A stretch of 64,000 nucleotides of DNA. It comes from Streptomyces sp. JJ38 (lineage in GTDB: Bacteria > Actinomycetota > Actinomycetes > Streptomycetales > Streptomycetaceae). This document shows, piece after piece, positions 45,721-55,625 of this stretch. The notes under the pieces are model-generated. The model saw only the letters and a list, made by a program, of their open reading frames with translations. It was not told the DNA's origin and ran no database searches. The first letter of the stretch is position 1. Every line of letters starts with the position of its first letter. The stretch is from the NCBI RefSeq assembly GCF_019303475.1, contig NZ_JABLSI010000004.1, positions 124,001-188,000 of the forward strand. Reading direction: 5' to 3'. The translations under genes were made by a program, and so were the position numbers.

Positions 45721-47091
45721 TCAGCCGGACAGGCCCATGTGCCGGCCGGCGTCGCCGAGGACGTCGGCGAGGCCGTCCACGATCCGGTCGAGCAGCGCGC
45801 GGTCGCTGATGAGCGGTGGCGCGATCTGCAGCACGCTGTCGCCGCGGTCGTCCGCCCGGGCGATGAGGCCCGCCTCCCGCAGCCGCGGGGGCAGGAAGCC
45901 CCGCAGGAGCCGCTCGCGTTCGGCGGCGTCGAAACGGGCGCCGCCCTCGCCCCTCACGAGCTCGACCGCCCAGAAGAACCCGGCGCCGCGCACGTCGCCG
46001 ACGATCGGCAGGGACAGCAGTTCGCGGAGCCGCCCGTGCAGATGAGGCGCGAGCGTGCGGACGTTGTCGAGCACCCCGTCGCGCTCGAAGATCTCGATGG
46101 TGCGCAGCGCGATCGCGGCCGAGAGCGGATGGCCGCCGAAGGTGATGCCGTGCCGCAGCGGCCGGCCGCCCTCGATCAGCGGGGCGACGACGCGTTCGGC
46201 CGCTACGACGGCGCCCATCGGGGCGTAGGCCGCGGTCAGCCCCTTGGCGAGGCTCACCAGGTCGGGGACGACGCCCTCGCGGGTCACGCCGAACCACTCG
46301 CCCAGCCGGCCGCAGCCGGTGATCACCTCGTCGGCCATGAGCAGGGCGCCGTAGCGGTCGGCCAGTTCGCGCAGGCCGCGCCAGTAGCTGGGCGGCGCGG
46401 TGAGGCAGCCGCCCGCGTTCTGCACGGGCTCGGCGATGATCAGCGCCACCTCGTCGGGCCCCGCGGCGCGGATGGCCTCCTCCGTCTCGGCCAGCAGCCG
46501 GTCGCGGAAGGCGGCGGGGTCGTCGCCGTCGGGGGCGCGGAAGCCGTTGGTGTTCGCCACGTGGACGACGTCGATCGGCGCGGGCCCGAAGGGCTCCTTG
46601 AACCGCGGTACGCCGGTGAAGGACAGCGCGCCGAGGGTCACCCCGTGGTAGGCGGTGTGGCGGGCGATGGCCTTGGTGCGCCGCGGTTGACCGTTCGCCA
46701 GGTGGTACTCGCGCACCAGCTTCCAGGCGGCCTCGACGGACTCCGAGCCGCCGCTGGTGAAGAAGGCGCGGGTCAGGCCCTCGGGGGCCAGGCCGGTGAG
46801 CCGCTCGGCGAGCTCGATGGCGGCAGGGTGCGCGGTGCCCCAGTTGGTGTTGAAGGCGAGCGTGGTGAGCTGCTTCGTCGCGGCCTCGGCCATCTCCTGG
46901 CCGTAGGAGTAGCCGAGCTGCGAGCAGAAGAGACTGGACAGGGCGTCGATGTAGCGCCTGCCGCGGGTGTCGAAGACGTACGGCCCCTCGCCGCGTTCCA
47001 GGACGAGCAGGTCGTCGAGGCGCTGCGGGGAGAAGTGCAGCATGAGATGGCGGGCGGCGGACTGCTGGAGGGTGTCGTGCCGGGTGGTCAC
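45721..47091 (-). CDS. class III aminotransferase, probable polyamine aminotransferase
   Basis: A 456-residue PLP enzyme. The PLP-phosphate motif is FFTSGGSESVEAAWKLV, the aspartate pairing with PLP is in LLMADEVITGCGRLG, and the Schiff-base lysine is in LVSLAKGLTAAYAPMG. It belongs to the omega-amino acid/putrescine:pyruvate aminotransferase group. GTG 47091 has GGGAGG five bases upstream; a TTG at 47103 would remove this site. It lies 15 bases after mmsA and is not coupled to the aldehyde dehydrogenase, which has its own promoter. Confidence 0.85.
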   Translation of the reverse strand: MTTRHDTLQQSAARHLMLHFSPQRLDDLLVLERGEGPYVFDTRGRRYIDALSSLFCSQLGYSYGQEMAEAATKQLTTLAFNTNWGTAHPAAIELAERLTGLAPEGLTRAFFTSGGSESVEAAWKLVREYHLANGQPRRTKAIARHTAYHGVTLGALSFTGVPRFKEPFGPAPIDVVHVANTNGFRAPDGDDPAAFRDRLLAETEEAIRAAGPDEVALIIAEPVQNAGGCLTAPPSYWRGLRELADRYGALLMADEVITGCGRLGEWFGVTREGVVPDLVSLAKGLTAAYAPMGAVVAAERVVAPLIEGGRPLRHGITFGGHPLSAAIALRTIEIFERDGVLDNVRTLAPHLHGRLRELLSLPIVGDVRGAGFFWAVELVRGEGGARFDAAERERLLRGFLPPRLREAGLIARADDRGDSVLQIAPPLISDRALLDRIVDGLADVLGDAGRHMGLSG

Positions 47092-47106
47092 AGGGCCTCC
47101 CAAGGC

Positions 47107-48609
47107 TCAGTGGTTGCGCGGAAAGCCGAGGTCGATCCCGCGGCTGTGCGGGTCGGGCCAGCGGCTGGTGACGGTCTTGGTGCGGGTGAAGAAGTGCACG
47201 CCGTCGGGTCCGTAGGCGTGGGCGTCGCCGAACAGCGAGGCCTTCCACCCGCCGAAGGAGTAGTAGGAGACGGGAACCGGGATGGGCACGTTGATCCCGA
47301 CCATGCCGACCTCGACCTCCTCCTCGAACCGGCGCGCCGCTCCCCCGTCGTTCGTGAACAGGGCGGTGCCGTTGCCGTAGGGGCTGGAGTTGACCAGGTC
47401 GAGGGCGGCGTCGTAGGAGCCGACCCGGAGCACGGACAGGACGGGGCCGAAGATCTCGTCGGTGTAGACGCTCATCTCGGGCGTCACCCGGTCGAAGAGG
47501 GTGGGCCCGAGCCAGAACCCGGCGGCGTCCCCGTCGACGGGCCGCTCGCGGCCGTCCACGACGAGCTCCGCCCCGGCGTCGAGGCCGGCCTCGACGTAGC
47601 CGGCGACCCGGTCCCGGTGGGCGGCGGTGACGAGCGGGCCCATGTCGCAGCCCCGGCGCCCGTCGCCGACCTTGAGCCCGGCGATCCGCTCGGTGATCCT
47701 GGCGATCAGCTCGTCCGCGACCGGCTCCACCGCCACCAGGGCGCTGATGGCCATGCACCGTTCCCCCGCCGAGCCGAACCCGGCGTTGACGGCGGCGTCC
47801 GCCGCGAGGTCCAGGTCGGCGTCGGGCAGGACGACCATGTGGTTCTTCGCCCCGCCGAGTGCCTGGACCCGCTTGCCGTGGGCCGTCGCCCGCTCGTAGA
47901 CGTACCGGGCGACGGGGGTGGAACCGACGAAGGACACGGCCGCCACGTCCGCGTGGGTGAGCAGCGCGTCGACGGCCTCCCGGTCGCCGTGCACGACGTT
48001 GAAGACGCCGTCGGGCAGGCCCGCCTCACGCCACAGCTCGGCCAGCAGGATGGCCGCCGAGGGGACCTTCTCGCTCGGCTTGAGCACCACCGTGTTGCCG
48101 CAGGCGATGGACACCGGGGCGAACCACAGCGGCACCATCGCCGGGAAGTTGAAGGGCGAGACGATCGCCGTCACGCCGACCGGCTGCCGCAGCGAGTGGA
48201 CGTCGACGCGCGTGGCGGCGCCCATCGTGTGTCCGCCCTTGAGCAGGTGCGGGATGCCGCAGGCGAACTCCACGACCTCCAGGCCGCGCTGCACCTCGCC
48301 GGCCGCGTCGTCGAGGACCTTGCCGTGCTCGGCGGTGATCGCCGCGGCCAGCTCCCCGGCCCGCTCGGCCAGCAGCCGGCGGAACTCGAAGAGCACCGCG
48401 ACCCGCCGGGCCAGGGAGGTGCGGCGCCAGGTGGTGAAGGCCGTCCGGGCCGCGGTGACGGCCGCGTCCACGGTCGCCGCGTCGGCGAGGTCCACGTGCC
48501 CGCTCACGGCCCCGGTGGCCGGGTCGAAGACGTCCCCGGCACGGGCCGCGGTCCCCGTCCACGCGGCGCCGCCGAACCAGTGGGTGATGCGCTTGTCGGT
48601 GTCGTTCAT
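47107..48609 (-). CDS. mmsA: CoA-acylating methylmalonate/malonate-semialdehyde dehydrogenase
   Basis: A 500-residue aldehyde dehydrogenase of the MmsA/IolA type. The catalytic Cys is in GSAGERCMAISALV, and the family-specific features are VVSPFNFP-like VSPFNFPAMVPLWF, KNHMVVLPDAD and VGINVPIPVPVSYYSFGGWK. It makes acetyl- or propionyl-CoA from the semialdehydes and CO2. It could also perform the last step of the inositol pathway, which lacks an iolA gene in its own cluster. ATG 48609 is preferred to 48618; no strong ribosome site is seen. Confidence 0.92.
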   Translation of the reverse strand: MNDTDKRITHWFGGAAWTGTAARAGDVFDPATGAVSGHVDLADAATVDAAVTAARTAFTTWRRTSLARRVAVLFEFRRLLAERAGELAAAITAEHGKVLDDAAGEVQRGLEVVEFACGIPHLLKGGHTMGAATRVDVHSLRQPVGVTAIVSPFNFPAMVPLWFAPVSIACGNTVVLKPSEKVPSAAILLAELWREAGLPDGVFNVVHGDREAVDALLTHADVAAVSFVGSTPVARYVYERATAHGKRVQALGGAKNHMVVLPDADLDLAADAAVNAGFGSAGERCMAISALVAVEPVADELIARITERIAGLKVGDGRRGCDMGPLVTAAHRDRVAGYVEAGLDAGAELVVDGRERPVDGDAAGFWLGPTLFDRVTPEMSVYTDEIFGPVLSVLRVGSYDAALDLVNSSPYGNGTALFTNDGGAARRFEEEVEVGMVGINVPIPVPVSYYSFGGWKASLFGDAHAYGPDGVHFFTRTKTVTSRWPDPHSRGIDLGFPRNH

Positions 48610-48716
48610 GGGGCCCATTGCACCGGCCCGCCACCGCCCACGCGTAGCTACGAACCGTCGGATGTGTGATGCTTTCCCGACACTGTGAAGGGCTCGCGCC
48701 GCGAAGGGGTGACCGT

Positions 48717-50330
48717 GTGCTGCCGACCGTCGCCGAGGTGCTGACGCTGCCGGAGCTGCGCCAGGGCGATCCGCAGGTGGTCGCCGCCGGGCAGGCGCTC
48801 GGACGGACGGTGCGCTGGGTGCACTCGGCCGAGCTGGCCGACATCGCGTCCCTGCTGCGCGGCGGTGAGCTCGTGCTCACCACCGGCATCGCCCTGCCCG
48901 CCGACGGCCCCGGGCTGGAGCGCTACGTGCGGGCCCTCAGCGAGGTCGGCGCCGTCGGGCTCGTCGTCGAGCTCGGCCGCCGCTGGTCGTCCCGGCTGCC
49001 GCGGGCGCTGGTGTCCGCCTGCGAGCACCTCGGCCTGCCGCTCGTCGCCCTGCGCCGGGAGGTCCGCTTCGTGACGGTCACCCAGGCGGTCGCCGAACAG
49101 ATCGTGGACGCCCAGGTGGTGGAGCTGCGCGCGGCCGGCCAGATCCACGACGCCTTCACCGCGCTCAGCATCGCCGAGGCCGGACCGGCCGACATCCTGG
49201 CCGAGGCGGCCCGCATCTCGGGCTGCCCCGTCGTGCTGGAGTCGTTCCGGCACCAGGTGCTCGGCTACGCCACCGGCGGCCGCCCCGGCCCCGAGCTCCT
49301 GCGCGACTGGGAGCGGCGCTCCCGGCGGGTGCGCCCGGCCGAGCGCACCGGGTACGACCAGCGCGCCGGCTGGCTCGTGACGGTCGTCGGCTCACGCGGC
49401 GACGACTGGGGCCGGCTCGTCGTGCTCACCCCGCAGGCGCCGCCCCACCGGCACCTCGTCCTGATCGAGCGGGCCGCCACCGCGCTCGCGCTGCACCGGC
49501 TGCACGCGCGGCACCGGGACAGCGTGGAGCGGCAGGCCCACCACGTCCTGCTCACGGCGCTGCGGGACCGGCGGGTCGACGAGGAGCTGCTGAGCCGCTG
49601 CGCCGAGGCCGGCGTGCCGCTGGCCGGGCGGGCCCTGTCGGGTCTCGCCGCCCGCCCGGTGCTCCAGCGGGAGCGGCGCACCTTCGTCGCCGCCGACGCC
49701 CTCACCTCGCTGGCCGCGGCCCTCGCCTCCGCGCTGCGCGAGCGCGGGGTGCCCGCGCTCGTCGGCACGGACCCGGACGACGTGATCGCGCTGGTCGCCG
49801 CCCCGGCGGGCACCGACCTCGACGCCCTGCTCACCGGTGTCGCCGCGGATCTCGGCGCGCCGGGCGAGGCGACACTCGCCGTCGGCGAGACCGTCCACCG
49901 TCCCCGGGACGCGGGCCGTTCGCTGGCCGAGGCCCACCACGTGGCCGCATCGCTGCGCCCCGTGGACCCCGCGCGGCCGTTCCACCGGCTGGCGGACGTC
50001 CATCTGCGCGGCCTGCTGCACCTGCTGTCCGACGACGACCGGCTCGCCCGGTTCGTCCAACGGGAGCTGGACCCGCTGCTGCGCCACGACGCGGAGCACG
50101 GCACCGCGCTGCTGGAGGTGTTGCGCACCCTGCTGGTCACCGGCGACAAGACGGCGGCGGCCGCGGCCCTGCACGTCTCCCGCCCGGTGCTCTACGACCG
50201 CATCGCGCGCATCGAGCGGATTCTCGGGGCCGACCTCGCCGATCCGGAGACGCGCACCTCGTTGCACACCGCTCTGCTGGCCCACGGACTGGGCGAGACG
50301 GACAACGCCCCGGCAGGGCCCGCGGGGTGA
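48717..50330 (+). CDS. PucR-family transcriptional regulator
   Basis: A 537-residue regulator. The PucR N-terminal domain spans residues ~1-125 (LPTVAEVLTLPELRQGDPQV, GGELVLTTGIALP, CEHLGLPLVALRREVRF). A GGDEF-like middle follows, and the C-terminal HTH is KTAAAAALHVSRPVLYDRIARIERILG. GTG 48717 is preferred because it fits the family start and has AAGGGG upstream; ATG 48669 is possible. It is divergent from mmsA and so is likely to control the polyamine/aminotransferase genes. Confidence 0.87.
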   Translation: MLPTVAEVLTLPELRQGDPQVVAAGQALGRTVRWVHSAELADIASLLRGGELVLTTGIALPADGPGLERYVRALSEVGAVGLVVELGRRWSSRLPRALVSACEHLGLPLVALRREVRFVTVTQAVAEQIVDAQVVELRAAGQIHDAFTALSIAEAGPADILAEAARISGCPVVLESFRHQVLGYATGGRPGPELLRDWERRSRRVRPAERTGYDQRAGWLVTVVGSRGDDWGRLVVLTPQAPPHRHLVLIERAATALALHRLHARHRDSVERQAHHVLLTALRDRRVDEELLSRCAEAGVPLAGRALSGLAARPVLQRERRTFVAADALTSLAAALASALRERGVPALVGTDPDDVIALVAAPAGTDLDALLTGVAADLGAPGEATLAVGETVHRPRDAGRSLAEAHHVAASLRPVDPARPFHRLADVHLRGLLHLLSDDDRLARFVQRELDPLLRHDAEHGTALLEVLRTLLVTGDKTAAAAALHVSRPVLYDRIARIERILGADLADPETRTSLHTALLAHGLGETDNAPAGPAG

Positions 50331-50337
50331 GCCCGGG

Positions 50338-51525
50338 TCAGGTCCCGGGCGCGGGGGCCGGTGCGCGGTGCCCGTGGATGGGTATGCCGCCGCCGGTCAG
50401 GGGAGCGCCGGAGGCACCGTGGCGGGCCGCCACGATCTCGGCCGCGATCGACAGGGCCGTCTCCTCCGGGGTGCGCCCGCCGAGGTCGAGGCCGATCGGG
50501 GAGCGCAGCCTGGCGAGCTCCTCCTCCCCCAGCCCCGCGTCGCGCAGCTTGGCCAGCCGGGACGCGTGGGTGCGCCGGGAGCCCATCGCCCCGACGTAGG
50601 CGACCGGCAGCCGCAGGGCCCGCTCCAGCAGCGGCACGTCGAACTTGGCGTCGTGTGTGAGCACGCACAGCACGGCCCGGCCGTCCAGCCGCTGGGTGTC
50701 GAGGTAGCGGTGCGGCCAGTCGACGACGACCTCGTCGGCCTCGGGGAAGCGCCGGGCGGTGGCGAAGACGGGGCGGGCGTCGCACAGCGTGACGTGGTAG
50801 CCGAGGAACTTGCCGATCCGCACCAGGGCGGAGGCGAAGTCGATGGCGCCGAAGACCAGCATCCGCGGGGGCGGCACGCTGGACTCCACGAGCAGGGTGA
50901 CGGGCTCGCCGCAGCGGCTGCCGTCCGCGCCGATCTCCACCGTGGCGGTGCGGCCCGTGGCGAGGTGACCGAGCGCCTCGGCCACGGCGGAACGTTCCAG
51001 CGCCGTGGGTTCGGTGACACCCGCGGGGCGGTTCAGCGCGCCCGCGTGGGTACCGTCCGGGCGGACGGACAGCAGCCGGCCGAGGAGGCCGGCCGGGCCG
51101 GCCACCACCCGGACGACCGCCGCCGCGTCTCCACGCGCGGCGGCGGCCAGTGCGGGGGCGACGGCCGGACGGACGGCGGGCTCATCCATGCCGCCGGCCG
51201 CCCGGTCCGTCGCCGCCCGTATCGGGGTGACGAGGATGTCGATGACCCCGCCGCAGGTCAGCCCCACGGCGAAGGCGTCCTCGTCGCTGTAGCCGAACCG
51301 CTCGACGACGGACTCGCCCGTCTTCAGAGCGGTCTGGCACAGCTCGTACACCGCGCCCTCCACGCACCCTCCGGAGACCGAACCGATGACGGTTCCGCCG
51401 CCGTCGACCGCCATGGCCGCACCCGGCTGGCGCGGGGAGCTGCCATGGGTGGCCACGACGGTGGCGACGGCGAAGTCGCGTCCCTGCTCACACCACCGGT
51501 TCAGCTCGTCGGCAATGTCCAGCAT
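50338..51525 (-). CDS. xdhC: XdhC/CoxI-family molybdoenzyme maturation protein
   Basis: A 395-residue accessory protein. The N-terminal XdhC/CoxI domain has VATVVATHGSSPRQPGAAMAV, SVSGGCVEGAVYEL and GLTCGGVIDILV. The C-terminal Rossmann-type domain contains RMLVFGAIDFASALVRIGKFLGY, CVLTHDAKFD and YVGAMGSRRTH. Such proteins bind sulfurated molybdenum cofactor and load it into xanthine dehydrogenase. It is last in the xdh-permease direction and ends eight bases after the PucR stop, facing it. Confidence 0.92.
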   Translation of the reverse strand: MLDIADELNRWCEQGRDFAVATVVATHGSSPRQPGAAMAVDGGGTVIGSVSGGCVEGAVYELCQTALKTGESVVERFGYSDEDAFAVGLTCGGVIDILVTPIRAATDRAAGGMDEPAVRPAVAPALAAAARGDAAAVVRVVAGPAGLLGRLLSVRPDGTHAGALNRPAGVTEPTALERSAVAEALGHLATGRTATVEIGADGSRCGEPVTLLVESSVPPPRMLVFGAIDFASALVRIGKFLGYHVTLCDARPVFATARRFPEADEVVVDWPHRYLDTQRLDGRAVLCVLTHDAKFDVPLLERALRLPVAYVGAMGSRRTHASRLAKLRDAGLGEEELARLRSPIGLDLGGRTPEETALSIAAEIVAARHGASGAPLTGGGIPIHGHRAPAPAPGT

Positions 51526-51582
51526 GGCGGTCTCCTTGTCTGGTCCGGTGCAGGGCGGGCGGGTGCCGCGCGGACCGGCCCG

Positions 51583-53025
51583 TCAGTGCCCCACGAACGC
51601 GAAGTTGTAGACGAACACCGCGGCGAGGATCCACATGAACAGACCGGGCTCGCGCCACTTGCCCTGAGCGAGCTTGATCGCACAGTAGGCGATGATGCCC
51701 GCACCCACGCCATTGACGATGGAGAAGGTGAACGGCATCAGAACGACCGTCAGAAAGACGGGGATGGCGACCGCGCGGTCCTTCCAGTCCACGTGGCGGG
51801 CGTTCTGCATCATCATCGCGCCGATGACCACGAGGGCTGCGGCGGCCACCTGGCCGGGGACGATCGCGGCGAGCGGCGTGAACAGCAGCATCAGGCCGAA
51901 GATCAGGCCGGTGACGGTGGCGGACAGACCCGTCCTGGCACCCTCGCCGACGCCGGAGGCCGACTCGATGAAGACGGTCTGGCCCGACGCGCTGACTCCG
52001 CCGCCGATCGCACCGCCGGCGCCGTCGACGAGCAGGGCCTTGTTGAGCCCGGGCATGCGGCCCTTCGCGTCGGCGAGCTTGGCCTCCTGGCCCACGGCGA
52101 TGATGGTGGCCATCGCGTCGAAGAACGCGGCGAGCACCAGGGTGAAGACGACCGTGGCGACGGTGGCCGCGCCCAGCTCGGCGAAGCCGCCGAACTCGAC
52201 CTGGCCGAAGAGGCTGAAGTCGGGGCTGGAGACGATGGAACCGGTGAGCTCCGGGGTGGCCAGACCCCACTCCGCGTCACCGAGATCGAAGACCGCGGTG
52301 GCCACCAGGGCGAAGACGGTGCCGATGCCGATGCCGATGAGGATGGCTCCGGGGATGTTGCGCGCCATCAGCATGAAGATCGCGATCACCGTGAGGCAGA
52401 AGGCGAACACCGGCCAGCCCGACAGGGCGCCTTCGACGCCCAGGGTGACCGGAGGCCCGCCCTCGGCCCCGCGGCCGACGAAGCCGGCCTTCTCCAGCCC
52501 GATCATCGCGACGAACATGCCGATGCCGATGGTGATGGCGTGCTTGAGGCCCATCGGGATCGCGTTCATGATCTTTTCCCGGAGCCCCGTGATCACCAAC
52601 AACATGATCACGACGCCGTAGATCACGCACATGCCCATGGCCTGCGGCCAGGTCATGCCGGGCACGACCTGCGTGGCCAGCACACCGGAGACGCTGAGCC
52701 CGGCGGCCAGGGCGAGGGGCACCTTGCCGATGATGCCCATGAGCAGGGTGGACAACCCCGCCGCGAACGCCGTCGCGGTGACCACCGCGGCCGGGTTCAG
52801 GGTGTTGCCGTCGACGTCCGGGACGCTGAGCAGCAACGGGTTGAGCAGGAGGATGTACGCCATCGCCATGAAGGTGGTGATGCCGCCACGCACCTCCCGC
52901 CCGATGGTGGAGCCACGGGTGGTGATGTGAAAGTACCGGTCGAGCCAGCCTCTGCCCGCGGGGGGACGTGAGCCGTTGCCCGCGTCTTCCGCCGCGGTCA
53001 TGGGCTCAACTTGCGACTGTGCCAT
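51583..53025 (-). CDS. AzgA-type guanine/hypoxanthine permease
   Basis: A 480-residue NCS2 transporter of the AzgA branch with 12-14 membrane segments. Landmarks are STIGREVRGGITTFMAMAYIL, AAGLSVSGVLATQV, GLKHAITIGIGMFVAMIGLEKAG and SASGQTVFIESASGVGEGARTGL. This branch carries hypoxanthine, guanine and adenine. Its position between xdh and xdhC suggests it feeds xanthine dehydrogenase. Confidence 0.93.
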   Translation of the reverse strand: MAQSQVEPMTAAEDAGNGSRPPAGRGWLDRYFHITTRGSTIGREVRGGITTFMAMAYILLLNPLLLSVPDVDGNTLNPAAVVTATAFAAGLSTLLMGIIGKVPLALAAGLSVSGVLATQVVPGMTWPQAMGMCVIYGVVIMLLVITGLREKIMNAIPMGLKHAITIGIGMFVAMIGLEKAGFVGRGAEGGPPVTLGVEGALSGWPVFAFCLTVIAIFMLMARNIPGAILIGIGIGTVFALVATAVFDLGDAEWGLATPELTGSIVSSPDFSLFGQVEFGGFAELGAATVATVVFTLVLAAFFDAMATIIAVGQEAKLADAKGRMPGLNKALLVDGAGGAIGGGVSASGQTVFIESASGVGEGARTGLSATVTGLIFGLMLLFTPLAAIVPGQVAAAALVVIGAMMMQNARHVDWKDRAVAIPVFLTVVLMPFTFSIVNGVGAGIIAYCAIKLAQGKWREPGLFMWILAAVFVYNFAFVGH

Positions 53026-53160
53026 GTGTGCCTACTCCCAAGGTTCATAGGGGCACCCGCCGGTCCTTGCTGCCGGACGGGATTTGGGATGCACGACGCG
53101 GGGGACGGCCCGAGACGAACGTGGATGGTGCTCATGTGGGGGGGCTTTCTGAGCGGGGGA

Positions 53161-53192
53161 CGCCGGGTGGGTGATGCTCGGTCCGCCCGGCG
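53161..53192. terminator. weak hairpin after xdhB
   Basis: CGCCGGG (53161-53167) / CCCGGCG (53186-53192), 7-base stem with an 18-base loop, 21 bases after the xdhB stop. The 187-base gap to the permease start otherwise shows no clear signal. Confidence 0.35.
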
Positions 53193-53212
53193 CCTCACTT
53201 TCTGCGGTTCCG

Positions 53213-55624
53213 TCAGGTCCCGGTCAGGTGCTCGGGGCGGACGGGTACCCGCTCCAGCGCCAGGCCGGTGGCCGCACGGATCGCCGACACCACCGCGGGG
53301 GTGGACGACAGCGTGGGGGCCTCCCCGACTCCGCGCAGTCCGTACGGCGCGTTCGGGTCGGCCAGCTCCAGGACATCCACGGGGATGGCAGGGGTGTCCA
53401 GGATGGTCGGAATGAGGTAATCGGTGAAGGAGGGGTTACGGACGCGGCCGTCGGTGCCGACGACGATCTCCTCCATGACGGCCAGGCCCAGGCCCTGCAC
53501 GGTGCCGCCCTGGATCTGGCCGACGACCGACTGCGGGTTGAGCGCCTTGCCGACGTCCTGGGCGCAGGCCAGCTCGACGACCTTGACCAGGCCCAGCTCG
53601 GCGTCCACCTCGACCACCGCGCGGTGCGCCGCGAAGGAGTACTGGACGTGGCCTTGGCCCTGGCCGGTCTTCAGGTCGAAGGGCTCGGTGGGCCGGTGGC
53701 GCCACTCCGCTTCCCGCTCGACGACCTCGTCCTCCAGGACGTCCGCGATGCTCGCGAGCACCTCGCCGACGTCGGTGACGACGTTGCCGCCCTCCAGGAG
53801 CAGCTCCGCGTTCGCCCACGCCGGGTGGTAGGTACCCAGCTTGGCGTGGCCCAGCTCCAGGACCGCCTCCCGCACGGCCTCGCAGGCGTGCCTGACCGCT
53901 CCGCCGGTGACGTACGTCTGCCGGGAGGCGGAGGTGGAGCCCGCGGAGCCGACCTGGGTGTCGGCCGGGTGGATGGTCACCTTGGCGACGCCCAGCTCGG
54001 TACGGGCGATCTGCGCGTGCACGGTGACGCCGCCCTGGCCGACCTCGGCCATCGCGGTGCGCACCATGGCGACCGGCTCACCGCCCACCACGGACAGGCG
54101 CACCCGCGCCGTGGAGTAGTCGTCGAAGCCCTCGGAGAAGCCGACGTTCTTGATGCCGACCGCGTAGCCGACGCCCCGCCGGACGCCCTCCCCGTGCGTG
54201 GTGTTCGACAGACCGCCGGGCAGGGCGCGCACGTCGACGCTGGTGCCGGCGGTGCCGCCGCTCTCCCACTGCCGCTCCGGCGGCAGCGGCATGGCCTTGA
54301 CGCGGCGCAACAGCTCGGCGACGGGAGCCGGGGAGTCGACCTCCTGTCCGGTGGGCATGAGCGTGCCCTGGCTCATGGCGTTGATCCGACGGAACTCCAC
54401 CGGGTCCATGCCCAGTTCGGCGGCGAGCTTGTCCATCTGGCTCTCGTAGGCGAAGCACGCCTGGACCGCGCCGAAGCCGCGCATCGCGCCGCAGGGCGGG
54501 TTGTTGGTGTAGAGCGCGAGGGCCTCGATCTCGACGTCGTCGACCGCGTAGGGGCCGACCGACAGCGAGGAGGCGTTGCCCACGACGGCCGGGGAGGCGG
54601 AGGCGTAGGCCCCGCCGTCCAGCACGATACGGCACGTCATGTGGGTGATTCTGCCGTCCCGGGTGGCACCGTGCTCGTAGCGCAGCGTCGCCGGGTGGCG
54701 GTGCACGTGGCCGAAGAACGACTCGAACCGGTCGTAGACGATCTTGATCGGCCTGCCGGTGCGCAGAGCGAGCAGGCAGCCGTGGATCTGCATGGACAGG
54801 TCCTCGCGGCCGCCGAAGGCCCCGCCGACGCCGGAGAGCGTCATCCGGACCTTGTCCTCGGGCAGGCCGAGGACCGGGGCGATCTGGCGCAGGTCGGTGT
54901 GCAGCCACTGGGTGGCGACGTACAGGTCCACGCCGCCGTCCTCGGCGGGCACCGCGAGGCCGGACTCCGGGCCGAGGAAGGCCTGGTCCTGCATGCCGAT
55001 CTCGTACTCGCCGGTGACGACCACGTGGGCGCGGGCCCGCGCCGCCGCCACGTCGCCGCGCACGATGGGCTGGCGGTGGACGATGTTGGGGTGCGGGACG
55101 TGCGCGGCGTGCTCGTCGTCACGGTGGGGGTGCACGAGGACGGCGTCCTCGGCGAGGGCGGTGGCCTCGTCGTGGACGACCGGCAGCGGCGCGTACTCCA
55201 CCCTGATCTTCCCGGCCGCGCGGCGGGCCGTCTCGGGGTGGTCGGCGGCCACGATGGCCACCGGCTCGCCGTGGTGCCGGACCCGGCCGTCGGCGAGCAC
55301 CGGGGTGTCCCGGTACTCCAGGCCGTAGCGCTTCACCCCGGCCGGCAGGTCGTCATAGGTCATGACGGCGTGGACGCCGGGCTGGGCGAGGGCCTCGGAG
55401 GTGTCGACCGAGCGGATCTCCGCGTGGGCGTGCGGGCTGCGCAGGGTGTGGCCCCACAGCATGTCCTCGCGCCACAGGTCCGAGGAGTAGGCGAACTCCC
55501 CGGTGACCTTCAGGGTGCCGTCGGGGCGCGGCGTGGACTCGCCGACGCCGCCCTTGGTGTCACTGCCCTGGGTCAGGCTGGGAGGTGTTTCGCCCCTGGT
55601 CGGGGCGCGGGTCACTCCGGCCAT
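53213..55624 (-). CDS. xdhB: xanthine dehydrogenase, molybdopterin-binding subunit
   Basis: An 803-residue large subunit oxidising hypoxanthine and xanthine to urate. The N-terminal aldehyde oxidase hammerhead domain (GEFAYSSDLWREDMLWG) is followed by molybdopterin-binding regions GVGGAFGGREDLSMQ, NPPCGAMRGFGAVQ, EVGQGGVTVHAQIA and GSAGSTSASRQTYV. The catalytic Glu is in RGVGEAPTLSS near the C-terminus. It lies one base after the iron-sulfur gene. Confidence 0.93.
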   Translation of the reverse strand: MAGVTRAPTRGETPPSLTQGSDTKGGVGESTPRPDGTLKVTGEFAYSSDLWREDMLWGHTLRSPHAHAEIRSVDTSEALAQPGVHAVMTYDDLPAGVKRYGLEYRDTPVLADGRVRHHGEPVAIVAADHPETARRAAGKIRVEYAPLPVVHDEATALAEDAVLVHPHRDDEHAAHVPHPNIVHRQPIVRGDVAAARARAHVVVTGEYEIGMQDQAFLGPESGLAVPAEDGGVDLYVATQWLHTDLRQIAPVLGLPEDKVRMTLSGVGGAFGGREDLSMQIHGCLLALRTGRPIKIVYDRFESFFGHVHRHPATLRYEHGATRDGRITHMTCRIVLDGGAYASASPAVVGNASSLSVGPYAVDDVEIEALALYTNNPPCGAMRGFGAVQACFAYESQMDKLAAELGMDPVEFRRINAMSQGTLMPTGQEVDSPAPVAELLRRVKAMPLPPERQWESGGTAGTSVDVRALPGGLSNTTHGEGVRRGVGYAVGIKNVGFSEGFDDYSTARVRLSVVGGEPVAMVRTAMAEVGQGGVTVHAQIARTELGVAKVTIHPADTQVGSAGSTSASRQTYVTGGAVRHACEAVREAVLELGHAKLGTYHPAWANAELLLEGGNVVTDVGEVLASIADVLEDEVVEREAEWRHRPTEPFDLKTGQGQGHVQYSFAAHRAVVEVDAELGLVKVVELACAQDVGKALNPQSVVGQIQGGTVQGLGLAVMEEIVVGTDGRVRNPSFTDYLIPTILDTPAIPVDVLELADPNAPYGLRGVGEAPTLSSTPAVVSAIRAATGLALERVPVRPEHLTGT

Positions 55625-55625
55625 G

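Noticed and set aside
53026..53212. Small open frames between the AzgA-type permease and xdhB
   Set aside because: Short, overlapping on both strands, without ribosome sites or recognisable patterns.
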